64,000 bases of DNA from Otis tarda (taxonomy: Eukaryota; Chordata; Aves; Otidiformes; Otididae). Within the stretch, counting starts at the first letter, position 1, and each line of letters opens with the position of its first letter. The position numbers and the translations under genes were made by a program. Where the stretch lies: the NCBI GenBank assembly GCA_026413225.1, contig CM048553.1, forward strand, positions 131,072,190 to 131,136,189. The letters run 5' to 3'. Shown piece after piece: positions 1 through 12,230 of the stretch. The notes beneath the pieces were generated by a model that saw only the letters and a list, made by a program, of their open reading frames with translations, searched no databases and was not told the DNA's origin.

Positions 1-3000
1 CTCTGTCTTTTCCCAAGACACTGCTTTGCAGTGAGAGGAACCTCCTGTCCACTGCCAGACCTCAACTAAATATTAATTGGGAACTTAATGAAAAATAAGT
101 CTGAGAAGTCTCTAATGTGAAATCTTGCTGTACATGTGCAAGAAGGGAGAAGGTAAAGGGAAGTATCAAGGAGGACAATGAATGCTAAATGGGAGATTAT
201 TTTTTGCAACGTATTTTTCTGAGCAGACATAGGAACTCATTGAAATGCAAACTGACAGACACCGCTGAAATTTCTGCTGTAGGGGGTCGGTTTTTTTTGT
301 ATAGGTTGTGAACATAAATGAGGTAACCTATACAGACGCCTCATTTTGCCTTATATAGGTGGATAAACATGGTAGCTATGATCTTTGTGTCCCAAATCGT
401 GTGCATAATTAGTTAAAATCCAAGCCCTTTCAGAATAGTAAACCATCTAGAAACCTTCAGAGATAAGAATATGTGGTTTGTTGTTTTTGTTTTTGGTTTG
501 TTTTTTTTTTTTCAAACCAGTGTATTGTTGAATAGAACTTCTGGCAGAAATAAAGCATATTTTTCATTATTATCCATTGTATAAGAGACAATATTCCTGT
601 CTGATTTTATTACATAAAAAGAAAAAACTGAAAAAACCCAGACAGTACAGATTAAAGCGAGATGTGTGTAAGTTCCTTGCATATTGATAAAATGATCAAA
701 TAATATTCATTATAGATATTCATAAAATATACCTGTAAAGGCTATCAGATATGTGAATAATTATTACTTACCTGGAAGAAATGCAGTGCTTCATGTATTG
801 TATCTTCTGTATATTCTAATATGTTATCTGTTTCTATACATCTAGTTGATTACTGAAATTTTGGGACAGATATTTTTTCTCCTTTGCTTGTAGCTGGGGA
901 TTCAGCATGTTCTCTGATTCATTTTTTTAATATTATATTTTTACATGGCTATATTTGCTAGGCAACAGCTATATTTCAGTTTATCACCATACTTCCTTCC
1001 AAATGGAAGCACTTTATAAAACAAGTGAAATCACAATACCCAATCATTCAGAAATATTGGGCTACTTCAAATTTTTATAAGCTCTTAAATTTGGAGGTGA
1101 TCAGGGTTCTGAGCTTGCATTGCACAGAATAATTTAAAATTATTGGAGCACTTCACATATTTTTAAAACCACTTCAGCTAGGAAATGATGGGGTTCTAGA
1201 AATATGTGGCATATAAGGGTGTAGAATTATCAGCAAGCTTAAGTGCTTCATTGTGAAAGTGATCAAGGTTCCTTGCTTGCACATTGCAAAGCAATTGAAA
1301 ATTACTGGAGTGCTTCAAGTGGTTCATGTTTTTAGAAGAGTTTTAGCCTCTCCTGCTCAAATACTCTCTAAAATTGTGAATGTCTCCAATATTTTCAAAT
1401 GTTGAGTATGCACCCGTTATCCTGCTTTACCTTATTTTGGGTTGTTGGGGTTTTTTAGTTCCAAATATTTGTCTTTCAGAGGTCTTAAAGAAAGTTAAAT
1501 AAGTTAATTCTCTTGAAATCCTTTCATTTCAGACACATAGGAGCTTTTCTGAATTTAATTGTGCTCTTGCTTCTGAAGAAAAGAGTTTAAGAAATAGAAA
1601 GCTGACATCTGAATTAATGCCTGTATATTTCACTGTTTATAGAGTACTTTCCATAGGTAGTTTATTTATTTTAAATTTTTTTAAGATATTATCTTTTTTG
1701 TTTAGATTTTAATTTATCTGAAATTATTTAATATTTTTAATGTTATTGTGGTGGGTTTTTTTTAATAAAACAACTTTAAAATACTGCTTTTTTCTTCTTC
1801 CTTTTGTGTGCCCTTCCTTCTCTTCCACTCCTTTCTGTCATCAACACACACACACACTGCACAAAGCACTGGTATATCATATTTCATTCTCTCACAGCTC
1901 ATTCTCAGTACTATGTTTTGGTAGAACTCACAGTGGGTAGAATTTTGAGCTGGATTTATCATCCACACAAGAGAATCATAATAGTCCTATATTTTAAGAA
2001 GGGAAGAAAAAGCCCTATAAAGTGCATCATTCTGCAATGCATTGTTTCTGTACGTTGAATTTATGACTGTAAGAAGGAAATCACTTGTGTTATACAGGTA
2101 TTCTATTGTGTGCATTTAAAAATTTAATTCAGTCCCTACTGTGCTATTCATTTTACTTAACTGTTTTCATGAACTTTGCTTTTTTCAGGTCTGTATTTCC
2201 TTACCTTATCTCTATTATGAACGGTTCACTTCAACCCTTTGCCTCTTCAAAAAGTGTAAAGAAAAGAATCTATACACCCTGCTTTTTTATTATTATTATT
2301 TCATTTTAGATCTAGGTACAGTGGCGTGGCAAATTGTAAAAACCAAAAATTATGTGTCTTTGTCTTTACTTCAGTGTTGCACATAGGAACTATCTTATTA
2401 CTAAGTACTGTTTTCTGAAAAATGAAGTGCTTTATTTAGTGAGGATTTTAAAATGTCTGTGCAACAGGATGAAATTTTCTTTAACTGGACAACCATAGCC
2501 TTAAGAAAAAGCAACTGAAAAATACTTGCAATCAATATTTCAGCTGTTTGAAGATCAAAAGGGACATATTACATTGTTTAACATAATATTGCATTCATTT
2601 TCATGTTACTGTTTTAACTTCTGAGATACCTAGAACAGCATAATTCCTAGGAATTAGTGTTGCCTGCTGATTTGAATTGACTGTTTGGAAACTTTATTTA
2701 TAGTGCTTGTTATCTTTCTTTTGCAAGACTTTTAAATTATGAACTGACAAAAAGTGCTTACGATGTAAGAAAGGTTTGGAATTTTAAAAGTATCAGCCTG
2801 TATACGTTCTATGCTTGCTGTCATGAATACTGCCCTCCAACCTTTGTACGACCCATGGAAAATTAAAATAAATGATTTTTATCTTAGAAAATCACATTAA
2901 TATTGGCTACAGATATATCCATATCAATAGCCACTATTAAAACAATATTTTTGCAATTTTGGAAAATGAAATGGCTATTACAGTTACAATTGTTGGGATA

Positions 3001-6000
3001 AAGAAGATAGATATCTATAGGGATTGAAAAGACTGAAATCTGTAAGCATTAATATAGAAATTGTTTACAGTGTTAACATTTATCAGAGACAGAATTTTCT
3101 GTGTGTTACAATAAATCATGTCTTATTGTGCAAGTGCCTGGCCTCTATTTTTCAACTCAGTATTTTCAAGTATTAAATGTGATCACAAGGAAAAAAGATG
3201 TTTGTACCTGTAGTTCATTTTAATCAAACCGATTAAAAAAAAAAAAAAAAAGCAAAAAGCAAAGCCTTAAGCAGAGAAAATAACTCTTCCTTGACATTTC
3301 TCTCATATGTTTTGGTGAGGGCGGGGAATATTGTCTCCAAGTTCTGGGAGAGATATTCCAGGGGAAAACATGTTAAAAATACCTTAAGAGGGATGCTGAT
3401 GTTGTACCTTTCTACCGTACTACTACTGTCTTTTCATAGCAGGTATATATTGATAACAGAAGCTGCTACATGAAGGAAACAAATGTTTGGACATGTTTGG
3501 ACTTCGTATGTGCTGTATGCAGAACTGCAGCATTAATACTATGCTGTGGGTGACCGGGGTCAAAGGAATGAGAGGGTACATAGCGGATACCAAAGTAACA
3601 TAGAAGAAATCCACCAGGGCTACTGAGCTCAGACTGGCTAAATTCTGATTGCAGAAGCTGGAAGACAGTTTTGTGTTCCTCTCCTGCTTTGTTTTTTTTT
3701 TTTTTTCTTTCTTTAAGTCTACATAAGGATTTACTGCTATCTACCATCAAAGTACAAATACTTCTCAAGGTAGACTTTTGATCTTGGTGAGGATGGCCAT
3801 TTTCAGGTGGTACTTACCAGCAAAATGAATAGTGCATAATCAGTGCCTAAGGCTGTTCCTTAGAACTCACTAATAACTTTAGACATCTTGTAAATTTGCT
3901 GCTGAAAACAATCTCCATTTCACATATGTAAGCATGTGTTTCGTTAATTTTCTTATACATACCAAAGTGTTTAGATAGTATGACTTAATAATTTGTTGCA
4001 TTTTTGCCTACTTCTGTTATGATGGTAAATTTTAGAACTGCTTGGAGGGTCTGAAACATTTCTAGAAAAAAAAACCAAAACAACTATTTAATAAATACTG
4101 TCCGTATGCCCTGCTTTTTGGAAAAGTGAATATATGGGTTTTCACGCCACTGGCACATATGCTTACCATGGCTGATGTGTAAATTGGTTTATGAACAAAT
4201 TTGTGTACAAAGACTCATAAATACTTCTAGTCAGGGACTCGTGTGTATTGAGGTTTTCCATTTGTGTATTTTGGATTTTGTTTTGTTTCATTCTTATCTT
4301 TAATAAAAAATTGGTCACACGCCTGACTTTTTCTGTTTGTTTTTTATTTTTTTTTCCTCAGATCCTTCTATTATGGTTATTCCTCCGTATTGTAACTGAG
4401 GGACTTGAGTAAAGGGATTCAACTATTTTAGCATGTCAACTAGAGGATGATGAACAATTACGCCTACAGACAGCCTCCTAAAGTAAGAGAAGACATCTTG
4501 CCACAGTGAAAATACTGTTTCCTTTACCTTCTGTTGCAAATTCAATTCATTTGCCAACTGAGCATTGTCATGGAAAAACAAGGAGTGAGAAATAGAAGTG
4601 GCAGTTACAAGGGGAGCTTATGTCAAATTAGAGGATTCAGAAACTTTGGTAGTTTTCCCATAGTTTACTAAATTCCTAAAATATTTATTTCATGGCTAAT
4701 CACAGATGTCTTCTGCAGCCCTGCTTAGTATGTACAAGCAATATTTTCTTGACATTACACCTATGAAATAGTAAAAAAAACCCAACAAACCACAAAAGTT
4801 GGTATATACTTCCTATTATGTTTGATTTTGGATACTGAAGCTAGACCTGAGTGCTTTTTTTCAACAAATAAACACAATTTATCAGGGAGCTGGTGCATTT
4901 CCCAAAATATGTTGCTATATGCAACTTCCCAAAAGCTGTTTCCTCAAAATGTCTTACTCAATATTTGGAATAGTGGCTAGTTGTGATTGCTTCAAAAGAA
5001 TCTTTTCTGACTCCCTGATAGGACAGAAAAATTCACAAAAATTCTTGAAATCTTTATTTTCTTTGGGAAACTAATAACTATTAGATTTTCACATTGTGAA
5101 TGTTAGAAAGTGTATGTATTCAAAAGGCTTAAACTTTTAATAATTTATAAAATTCACTAAAGATGGGGAAGGAAACATTAATTGAGGTTAAGGATTGTAG
5201 GTTGAGCTATAACAAACTTTTAGTAAAAACAAAAGAGGGTCTGTAACACCTGAAAATTATGTTGACTGGTAAGTATGATAGGTACTAAAGTTCACTTTGT
5301 ACCTGATAGATAAAATACTGTAAAGACGGAACTTTTTAACATAAATTTTACTTAGTAATATTGAAAGCTGTAGTGACACTGTTTCAATATTCAAAATTAT
5401 CTACACATTTTAGTTATACTTACTTAATTGTTTTTTTTTCATTCTTATATATTTTCCAGGACATAGTTATTTTTATAGCTTAACCAAGGCAGATTTGTAG
5501 GAACTCAGAAAAGCTTTCCCATGAAATTTATATATTAGTATTTTTTTTTTAATCCCAAAGCTTCATGATTAAAATATTGTAGAAAAGGTCTTTTAAAACT
5601 GGCACTAAATGGCAAAATGCTGAACATTAAGAAAATGTTCCTGAACAAATACTTATAAACACATTTGAATTAATCAATATATTTTCCCAGTAACATTTAT
5701 ATGATTAATAATGTATTGTATTTTAACTGCATTTGGTATACGTTAAAAGGAATAAGAGACTTAAAGTAAAACAGGACTTTTTCATATTTTAAGGAATGAA
5801 AAAATCTATCAGTTTTACTGGTGTTTATCATCTAGGAAAATGCAACTCAAATATTCAGTGCAAATTTCTTCATGTTAATGCAATTTAAAAAATAAAAAAT
5901 AAGAATTTAAAAATAATGTCTTAAAAACAATGCCTATCTGTGAAAGGTTGTCACTATGGGATTACTTACATTTATCTTCTTGCAGAGTGACTGTGTATAC

Positions 6001-6065
6001 CATAAATTTTAGTTCAATAACTAATTGTAGTAATTTTAGTCTTTGAGAATATATTAAAAAGTGAT
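1..6065. other. AT-rich intergenic sequence
   Basis: I see no recognisable gene in this stretch. It is AT-rich and CpG-poor, with short T and A tracts (for example near 500-512, 3235-3251 and 3690-3706) and a short CA run near 1848-1858. The open frames (longest about 100 codons, 3466-3768 minus) resemble nothing I know and are the size expected by chance at this base composition. A degenerate tandem repeat and one splice-donor-like site on the minus strand are listed separately. Confidence 0.7.
1030..1330. repeat. degenerate tandem repeat, about 80-bp period
   Basis: Two word families recur in register. The first is GATCAGGGTTC (1099), GATGGGGTTC (1187) and GATCAAGGTTC (1261). The second is a block like AAATTATTGGAGCACTTCA, seen as variants around 1052-1070, 1138-1155 and 1300-1317, with a weaker one near 1226-1250. 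Spacings are about 74-88 bp. The best pair is about 1095-1160 against 1258-1324. This suggests an old, decayed minisatellite of three to four units, or an internal duplication in an unrecognised repeat. Confidence 0.5.
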
Positions 6066-6338
6066 CAGAAAATTACAGCATTGGTTGGCAAGGGACGAGC
6101 AACTCATGTCTTCTACCTGAACTTGTGCAAAGCATTTGACACTGTCACACACAACATCCTTCTCTCTAAACTGGAGAGACATGGGTCTGAAGGATGGATC
6201 ACTCGGTAGATAAGGAATTGGCTGAATGGCCTCACTCAGAGAGTGGTGGTCAGCGGTGGTCAATGTCCAGGTGGAGACTGGTGACAAGTGGCATTCCTCA
6301 GGGGGCTCTGTTGGGCCCGGCCCTGTTTAACATCTTTA
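6066..6338 (+). mobile_element. CR1 LINE fragment A (reverse-transcriptase part)
   Basis: In plus-strand sense this reads as the central reverse-transcriptase region of a CR1 non-LTR retrotransposon: a stretch like ATHVFYLNLCKAFDTVTHN, then LLSKLERHG, and further on PQG-type and LFNIF motifs. The catalytic aspartate of RT motif A, normally in YLDF.KAFDTV, is read here as asparagine, and there are in-frame stops, so the copy is dead. It lacks both the CR1 5' part and the CR1 3' end. Loss of the 3' end is unusual, because CR1 insertions normally keep it. CR1 content resumes, with about 100 bp of overlap, at 6938. Confidence 0.85.
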
Positions 6339-6937
6339 ACCTAATATGATAATCCAGCAATTTTTAAAGTGTTATATGGGAATGAGTTAAACATACTTCT
6401 TAATTCCTCTGAATGTTTTGTTGGAGACAATCAGCGACTTGAAAGACAATGGGGTTCTCTTTCCATTCAAAAAAAAAAATCTCATTTATTGTAAAATAAG
6501 TGATATAAAGACAACCTAGCATGTGTATTTAAGTCTCGCAAGATACAGAAGACTGTACTCAGCTTTGTCTGAAAGGACATCACACTTCTGAACTATGCTT
6601 GAGCACACCTTCCAGCTTTGTCTGTATACAGCATCAGAGGTGTGCTGCTCTCCTATTACCTCTTAGCAGAAAGCATGACATTTCTTATCAGAGGTAACAC
6701 TTTACACACACAATCAATGTTTTGAAAACAAGGTACCTATATCTCAAACGGAGCATTAATGTTTTATTGAAAGGTGGTGAGTGAGTGTAGTGTGAGTGAG
6801 TATTGGTTGGTATGGGATATTTCAATCAATTTTTATTGTGGGTTCACTGGAAGAGTTTACTGAAGTTAACAAAATATTTTAGTTCTCATTACGCCTCTCC
6901 AGCAAGCTTTTACCCTCTGTTGTTCCCTCTGCTCAGT
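6339..6937. other. unassigned sequence between two CR1 pieces
   Basis: About 600 bp separates the two CR1 fragments. It is AT-rich with a short A run near 6469-6479. I recognise no CR1, LTR or coding motif in it. It may be older unique DNA between two separate insertions, or material inserted into one CR1 together with a duplication of about 100 bp of the element. Confidence 0.5.
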
Positions 6938-7285
6938 ACTCAGAGAGTGGTGGTCAACAGCTCAATGTCCAAGTGGAGACTAGTGACAAGTGGCGTCCCT
7001 CAGGGGTCTGTGTTGGGCCTGGGCCTGTTCAACATCTTTGTCGGCGACATGGACAGTGGGATAGAGTGCACCCTCAGCAAGTTTGCTGATGACACCAAGC
7101 TGTGTGGTGCCGTCGACACGCTGGAGGGGAGGGATGCCATCCAGAGGGACCTTGACAGGCTGGAGAGGTGGGCCAGTGCCAACCTCATGAAGTTCAACCA
7201 GGCCAAGTGCAAGGTCCTGCACCTGGGTCATGACAATCCCAGGCATGAATACAGGCTAGGGAGAATGGATCGAGATCAGCCCTGA
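6938..7285 (+). pseudogene. CR1 ORF2 reverse-transcriptase remnant
   Basis: This frame stays open for about 115 CR1-derived codons and ends at a stop near 7285. In order it shows [12 protein letters not shown] (RT motif B), LFNIFV.DMDSG, FADDTKL (RT motif C with the catalytic DD pair intact) and [15 protein letters not shown] downstream of the palm. The enzyme would have copied CR1 RNA at the nicked target in the nucleus. The open frame extends upstream to 6803, but those first 45 or so residues are not CR1 and come from flanking DNA. The upstream RT motif A, the endonuclease and the rest of ORF2 are absent, so no functional protein is possible. Confidence 0.85.
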
Positions 7286-7966
7286 GGAGAAGGATGATGG
7301 TGGGTGAGAAGTTCAACGTGAGCCGGCAATGTGCCCTTGCAGCCTAGAAGGCCAACCGCATCCTGGGCTGCATCAAGAGGAGTGTGGCCAGCAGGACGAG
7401 GGAGGTGATTCTCCCCCTCTGCTCTGCTCTAGTGAGACCCCACCGGGAGTACTGCATCCAGTTCTGGAGTCCCCAACTTAAGGAGGACATTAACCAGCTG
7501 GAGCGAGCCTAGAGGAGGGCCATGAAGATGATAAGAGGGCTGGAGCACCTTTTCTATGAGGACAGGCTGAGAGACTTGTTGGGGCTGTTCAGCCTGGAGA
7601 AGAGGAGGCTCCGGGGAGACCTGATAGCGGTCTTCCAATACCTCAAGGGGGCTCTACAGGAAAGATGGGGAGAAACACTTCAGTAGGGCCTACTGTGATA
7701 GGATGAGGGGTAATCACTTTAAAATAGAGGGATATTCTGATTAGATATTAGAAGAAATTTTTTTACAATGAGGGTGGTGGAACACTGGCACAGGTTGCCC
7801 AGAGAGGTGGTGGATGCCCCATCCCTGGAAACATTCAAGGCCAGGTTGGATGAGGCTCTGAGCAACCTGATCTAGTTGGAGATGTCCCTGCTCCTTGCAG
7901 GGGGGTTGGACTAGATGACCTTTGAAGGTCCCTTCTAAGCCTAACCATTCTATGATACTACGATTC
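6938..7966 (+). mobile_element. CR1 LINE fragment B, 5'-truncated with intact 3' end
   Basis: This is the best preserved CR1 copy. It begins inside the RT domain and runs through the rest of ORF2 into the 3' UTR. It finishes with the typical CR1 tail: a GGACTAGATGACC segment, then CCATTCTATG and degenerate 8-bp terminal repeats at 7947-7966. The 5' truncation is the usual result of incomplete target-primed reverse transcription. The coding part is broken by stops and frameshifts after about 7285, so the copy is not mobile. It shares about 100 bp of CR1 content with fragment A (6237-6338 against 6940-7038), with many mismatches. Confidence 0.93.
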
Positions 7967-10798
7967 AATAAAGGTGTTGGTTGGTTGGGTTTTTTAAGCA
8001 GTTAACTCTTCCAGTTAATGGCATATATAATTTTAATCATCAGAGATGAAAAACGATTACCTGTTAATTAAATAAGTCTTGTAGAACTGACTGCTGTTCA
8101 CAGGGTTTTTGTTTTGGGGTGGGTTTTTTTTTTGTTGTTGACGATTGGTTGTTTTGTTTTTTTTTTCTTTTGAAATTTAAGACAATTTATTCTTTACTAA
8201 ACTTTTGGAGCAGCTTATGGGACGTTTGGACTGTAATGAAGAAAAGATAAAAGATAATTTGTTATGCTCTTTCAGTCTATTTCTAACATAGTTTCCTATG
8301 GAAATTAGATTTATGCAGTGATTCTCAGTCAATTATTCGCCTACAACCTAATAAATGCAGTCCTGGATACACTATTGGGAGCTTCATTTGAAGGAGAAGG
8401 CCAGAGAAAAGTCACTTTTTTTTATCTTCTGTGTGGCAGCTCCAGGAATTGGTCAAGCAATTGACACACAACTTTTCATGTGCTACAGCACTGCTGTTTT
8501 ATTACATAGGGAGAAAAATAGGGGATAAAGCTGTTTTTGTGGTTGTTGGAAGGGTTTGTTAACACTCCTGGGAAGCAAAAAACACAAATGAGTAAGAAAT
8601 CAGGCTGCATTATGTCCCCTGACTGTAATGTTGGTTGTGCTATTGTGTATCTAATTCTATAGGGATCCCGTGGCACCCAGCTGCACTTGCATACATCCAA
8701 GGTGCATAGTGCTCACAATACCAGAAAGACTGGGAAGTACTGGGACTTTAGAGTTTACTATATTGACATATAAGATGCTGGTACCAGCCACAAGCATACA
8801 GAACCCTATCTGGGACACAGGAAAATTACCAGCTGGTACATATTTTTTAAAAGACTGAGCCAAGTGGCCTTTCCTTGATTATTCACCCTAAGACAGTGAT
8901 GACACTGCTTCTGCTAATTGTAAAAGTAAAACACTGGTCTCCTGCTAGCCAGCACAGCCTGCAAGTCCTGAGATAGTGGAAGATGTGGCCAACTTGCCAG
9001 CTGGCCTTTGAACTGTGTGGCTGATGGCCAGCTGCTGTTGTTGGCTGTTCACGTTGCAATACCAAGCCAGACTGTAACCCTGCATCCAACTTTTGCCCTT
9101 ATAAAAGTTGCTGTTTCTCCTGAACATCCGCTCAAAGAAATGGGAACTAGGCAAGGTCATACCTGTGAAGCTAAAAGTCTTCTAAGAACATTTCTGACTC
9201 AAATAATTCAGTTATTTTCTTATTCTAGCAGTACTAAGGGTCATTTTACTCTTAAATGAAACTGTTTATTCTCACAGTTAATAGTTTTTATTAGAAGAGT
9301 CATTAGGTTTGCTTCTTCCTTTTGTATTCCTTTTTGCATAGTAATTTTTTTTTCATAGCCTGGCTGTTAGCTTAGCATGGACAGGGTTTGTCCACCACAG
9401 GTTCTGTGCACTCTGTGGGAACATCTACCAAAGTGGTGGGGCTATGCTCTGTGGGGATTTTTGCTTTAATTACTTCAGTAATTAAGAAAAATTACATCTT
9501 ATATCTGTGCAGCCCTTGATGGTTTTCTAGTCTGTATGGATGGATAGAAGGAGTTTGCAGTCCCGCTCTGGGAGAAATGTGAGTCACCTCATAAATTGGC
9601 TGACTGGGAGGAAGCCATTGGTGCTCCTACCAAAGTAAGGAGGGGGAAGAATGTTTTCCTAGCATCCAATGCAGGTGAGATTTATCGCTGGTGGGAAGGT
9701 CTGAAGTGACTTGGCCAAATGCCTTCCTGAAAGCCCATGGTTTAAAGGATTTTGCTTCAGAACAGATCACTTTGGCCTTGCTATTTCCAGACTGGTTCCT
9801 GAGGTCTGCTTTCTGCTTTTCAGTCAGCTCAGAGGAAACTTCAACAGCCTGGGTCTGGAGTGCCAGATCCTGCCTGCTGCCGCATGTGGGGGAAGGCAGT
9901 TTAAATGTCAGCTCCCTGATTTCTTGGGCCCCTGTCTGGAGAAGCGGTGAGGTCAGTGGTCAGGCTGGCAGCTGTCCATTTCAAAAGGGCAGCTTTCAAG
10001 CTTAACCTCAAAAAGCAGCCTCGTGGGATTTGCATCCGCTCTTTAAAGTCTACAGAATTCCACGTTCAGCTTCCTAAAGATAATCTCTTCCAGCCTGGGA
10101 GCCAGTATCTCCAGTATGAAGTACTGCATGGCTTCACCAGTCAGAATCCCTGCTTATTTATTTGTGATTTTTCTATTTACTAAAGAGTGGCTTCTTAGTT
10201 TGATTTGAAAAGGAAATTGACTTCTCTCACTCTTTGTCATTGCCTTGTTAACAAGGAGGAGGAAAAGCTGCCTAATCTCGACATTATGAGAGTTGTTAGA
10301 ATTGATCCCAAGTGAACTCTGGAGAGCAGAAAGTCAGATCACCTCTTTGTTTTGTTTCAGGGGGTTACCGAAAGGGAATGACAGCCTTCAAGGGACCTAT
10401 TTCCCACTAGCTGAAAGACTGCATTAAGGAAGCATGCTTAGTGAAGGGTAAAGAGAGTACCAGTGGGAACAAATGCGTGCACCGCCATAGCAGGCATGGA
10501 GCTCGGAGCAGAGGAGACAGATGTCTGCTGTGTAGAGCTCTCTAAAGAGGCCACGTGGGCCTTTCTGTGTGTGTTAATACAGCATTGCAGACTGGATCCT
10601 CTGTGGCATCCTTTGAGGTGCTTGGTAGAGAAGTCCATGGGGTGCCTCTTCTAGTCTTTCCTTACCTACCAGGTAAAGAGGTACCACGCATTAATCCTGC
10701 TGGTTCCGCACAGGAGGAGGTGTTGGAGAAGGGAGATTTCTGATGGAGTGATTAGCTTGTGTAGAAAGTATCTGAAAAATTCTGGCATACTGTGTTTT

Positions 10799-10816
10799 TG
10801 TGTGTGTGTGTGTGTG
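10799..10816. repeat. (TG)9 microsatellite
   Basis: An uninterrupted run of TG dinucleotides, directly visible. It is short and likely polymorphic between individuals. Confidence 0.9.
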
Positions 10817-12161
10817 AGTTCTTAGAATTGTTTCAATGCTGTTGATGCAAATATGGTTATTAAAAATATTCCATCCTATATCTGTATATTTCTCAGTGCC
10901 CCAGGGAAAGATTTTGTTGATCTCTAAGTTCTTTTTTCCCTTTTGGAGATTTGTCCCATATATATAAATGAAAACCTTTGTGCGGGGCAGTTCCCTTCTG
11001 TGTAAGTGGGTGCAGCATTTCCATGCCTATGAGAACTCAGCATGGAGGAGCTGGTAATACAGTATAAGACGCAAACCAATAATATCAGACTTTTCATGGA
11101 TGCAAAAAGAACTGCAGTAGGGCTAATTTGGGTCACTGCTACAGACCAAGAAAAAAAAAAAGGAATTGAAACTCTTGTATTAATTCCAGAACAAAATGTA
11201 ATATATTTGTTTCAACACAGCAGTTTTGGAGTGCAGTCTCACTAGGCAGACGAATCTCTTGCAAGGCTGGGAAAGCTGATCTCATATACTTGGACTCACA
11301 GAAAATTAAAAAAAAGGTGTTTCCTGTGGGGTTTAGTATCCTGCTGAGGCGTGCCACCACTGAACCTTGTGGCCTACCTTGTTTACCTGAGTCCTCGCAA
11401 TTCCAGGCGGACCTAGAGGGAAAGAGCCTGCCTGCAAGGAGATGTACTACGACTCCCAGGAGTCACTGCAGCCTGAATGAACTTTACTTCTCAAGCCAGG
11501 CAAGGAAAAAAAATATCTTTTCTCCACTGTGCCTGAAATTCAAAGGGCAATCAGAAACTCATGCTGTTGATATTTTGTCTTTACTAGACAATATGTTAGT
11601 CATGCTTACAAATGTATAGCATGTGCTTGGCTCTTCAGCACTATTCCCAGCCACACAGGGAGAGTTGTTCTGGGAGAGGATCGTAAGGCATGCACTCTTT
11701 CCCCGCCTTGCTCTTAGGACTAAATTGAGCAGGCCTTTGGCACACTACTTTCTGACTTATCTAAAGGAGTAGGTGTTGTGGATATACAAAGAGAGCGGTG
11801 CTGGACGCCGAGCCAGTTGTTTCTTCAGTGCACATTGAGGGATTGCTCTGAAACTTGTTGAAATAAATCAGAAGATGATTTCTGGCTGATTCAGTTGGTT
11901 GCATCTTCAAGCGAAAACAGAAAATATGAGGGTTTTATTCTGTGAGGTTTTCAAACGACTGCTGGCAGATCCAAGTCTGACTCATTCTCCACAAATTTAG
12001 CTCTTTTTCACTCTGTCCGCAGATATTAGGGAGACTAGTCCATTTAAAGGGGTAATGTAGGAAACAAGTTTCCATCTACCAGGACAACAGTTCCTAATGG
12101 TGAGAAGAACAGATTTTTTTAGTATATATTAAACAGGTTACTTTCATCAATCTCCAAACTT

Positions 12162-12230
12162 TAGTCTTTTTTTCCTTTCTTTTTTTTCTTCCTTTTTTCT
12201 CTTTTTTTTTCTTCCCCCTTCCCCCCCCCC
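12162..12230. repeat. polypyrimidine tract ending in C10
   Basis: About 69 bases of almost pure T/C on the plus strand (purine-rich on the minus strand), ending in a run of ten C. Long mirror-like polypurine/polypyrimidine tracts of this kind can form triplex (H-DNA) structures and are prone to sequencing error. No gene context is visible. Confidence 0.85.

Noticed and set aside
765-778. Match to the 5' end of U1 snRNA (ATACTTACCTGG)
   Set aside because: Only about 12 bases match and nothing of the rest of U1 follows. It is better read as a minus-strand splice-donor consensus.
6803-6937. N-terminal 45 codons of the open frame 6803-7285 as part of a real protein
   Set aside because: CR1 similarity starts only at about 6938. 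The upstream codons are flanking DNA that happens to be open in frame.
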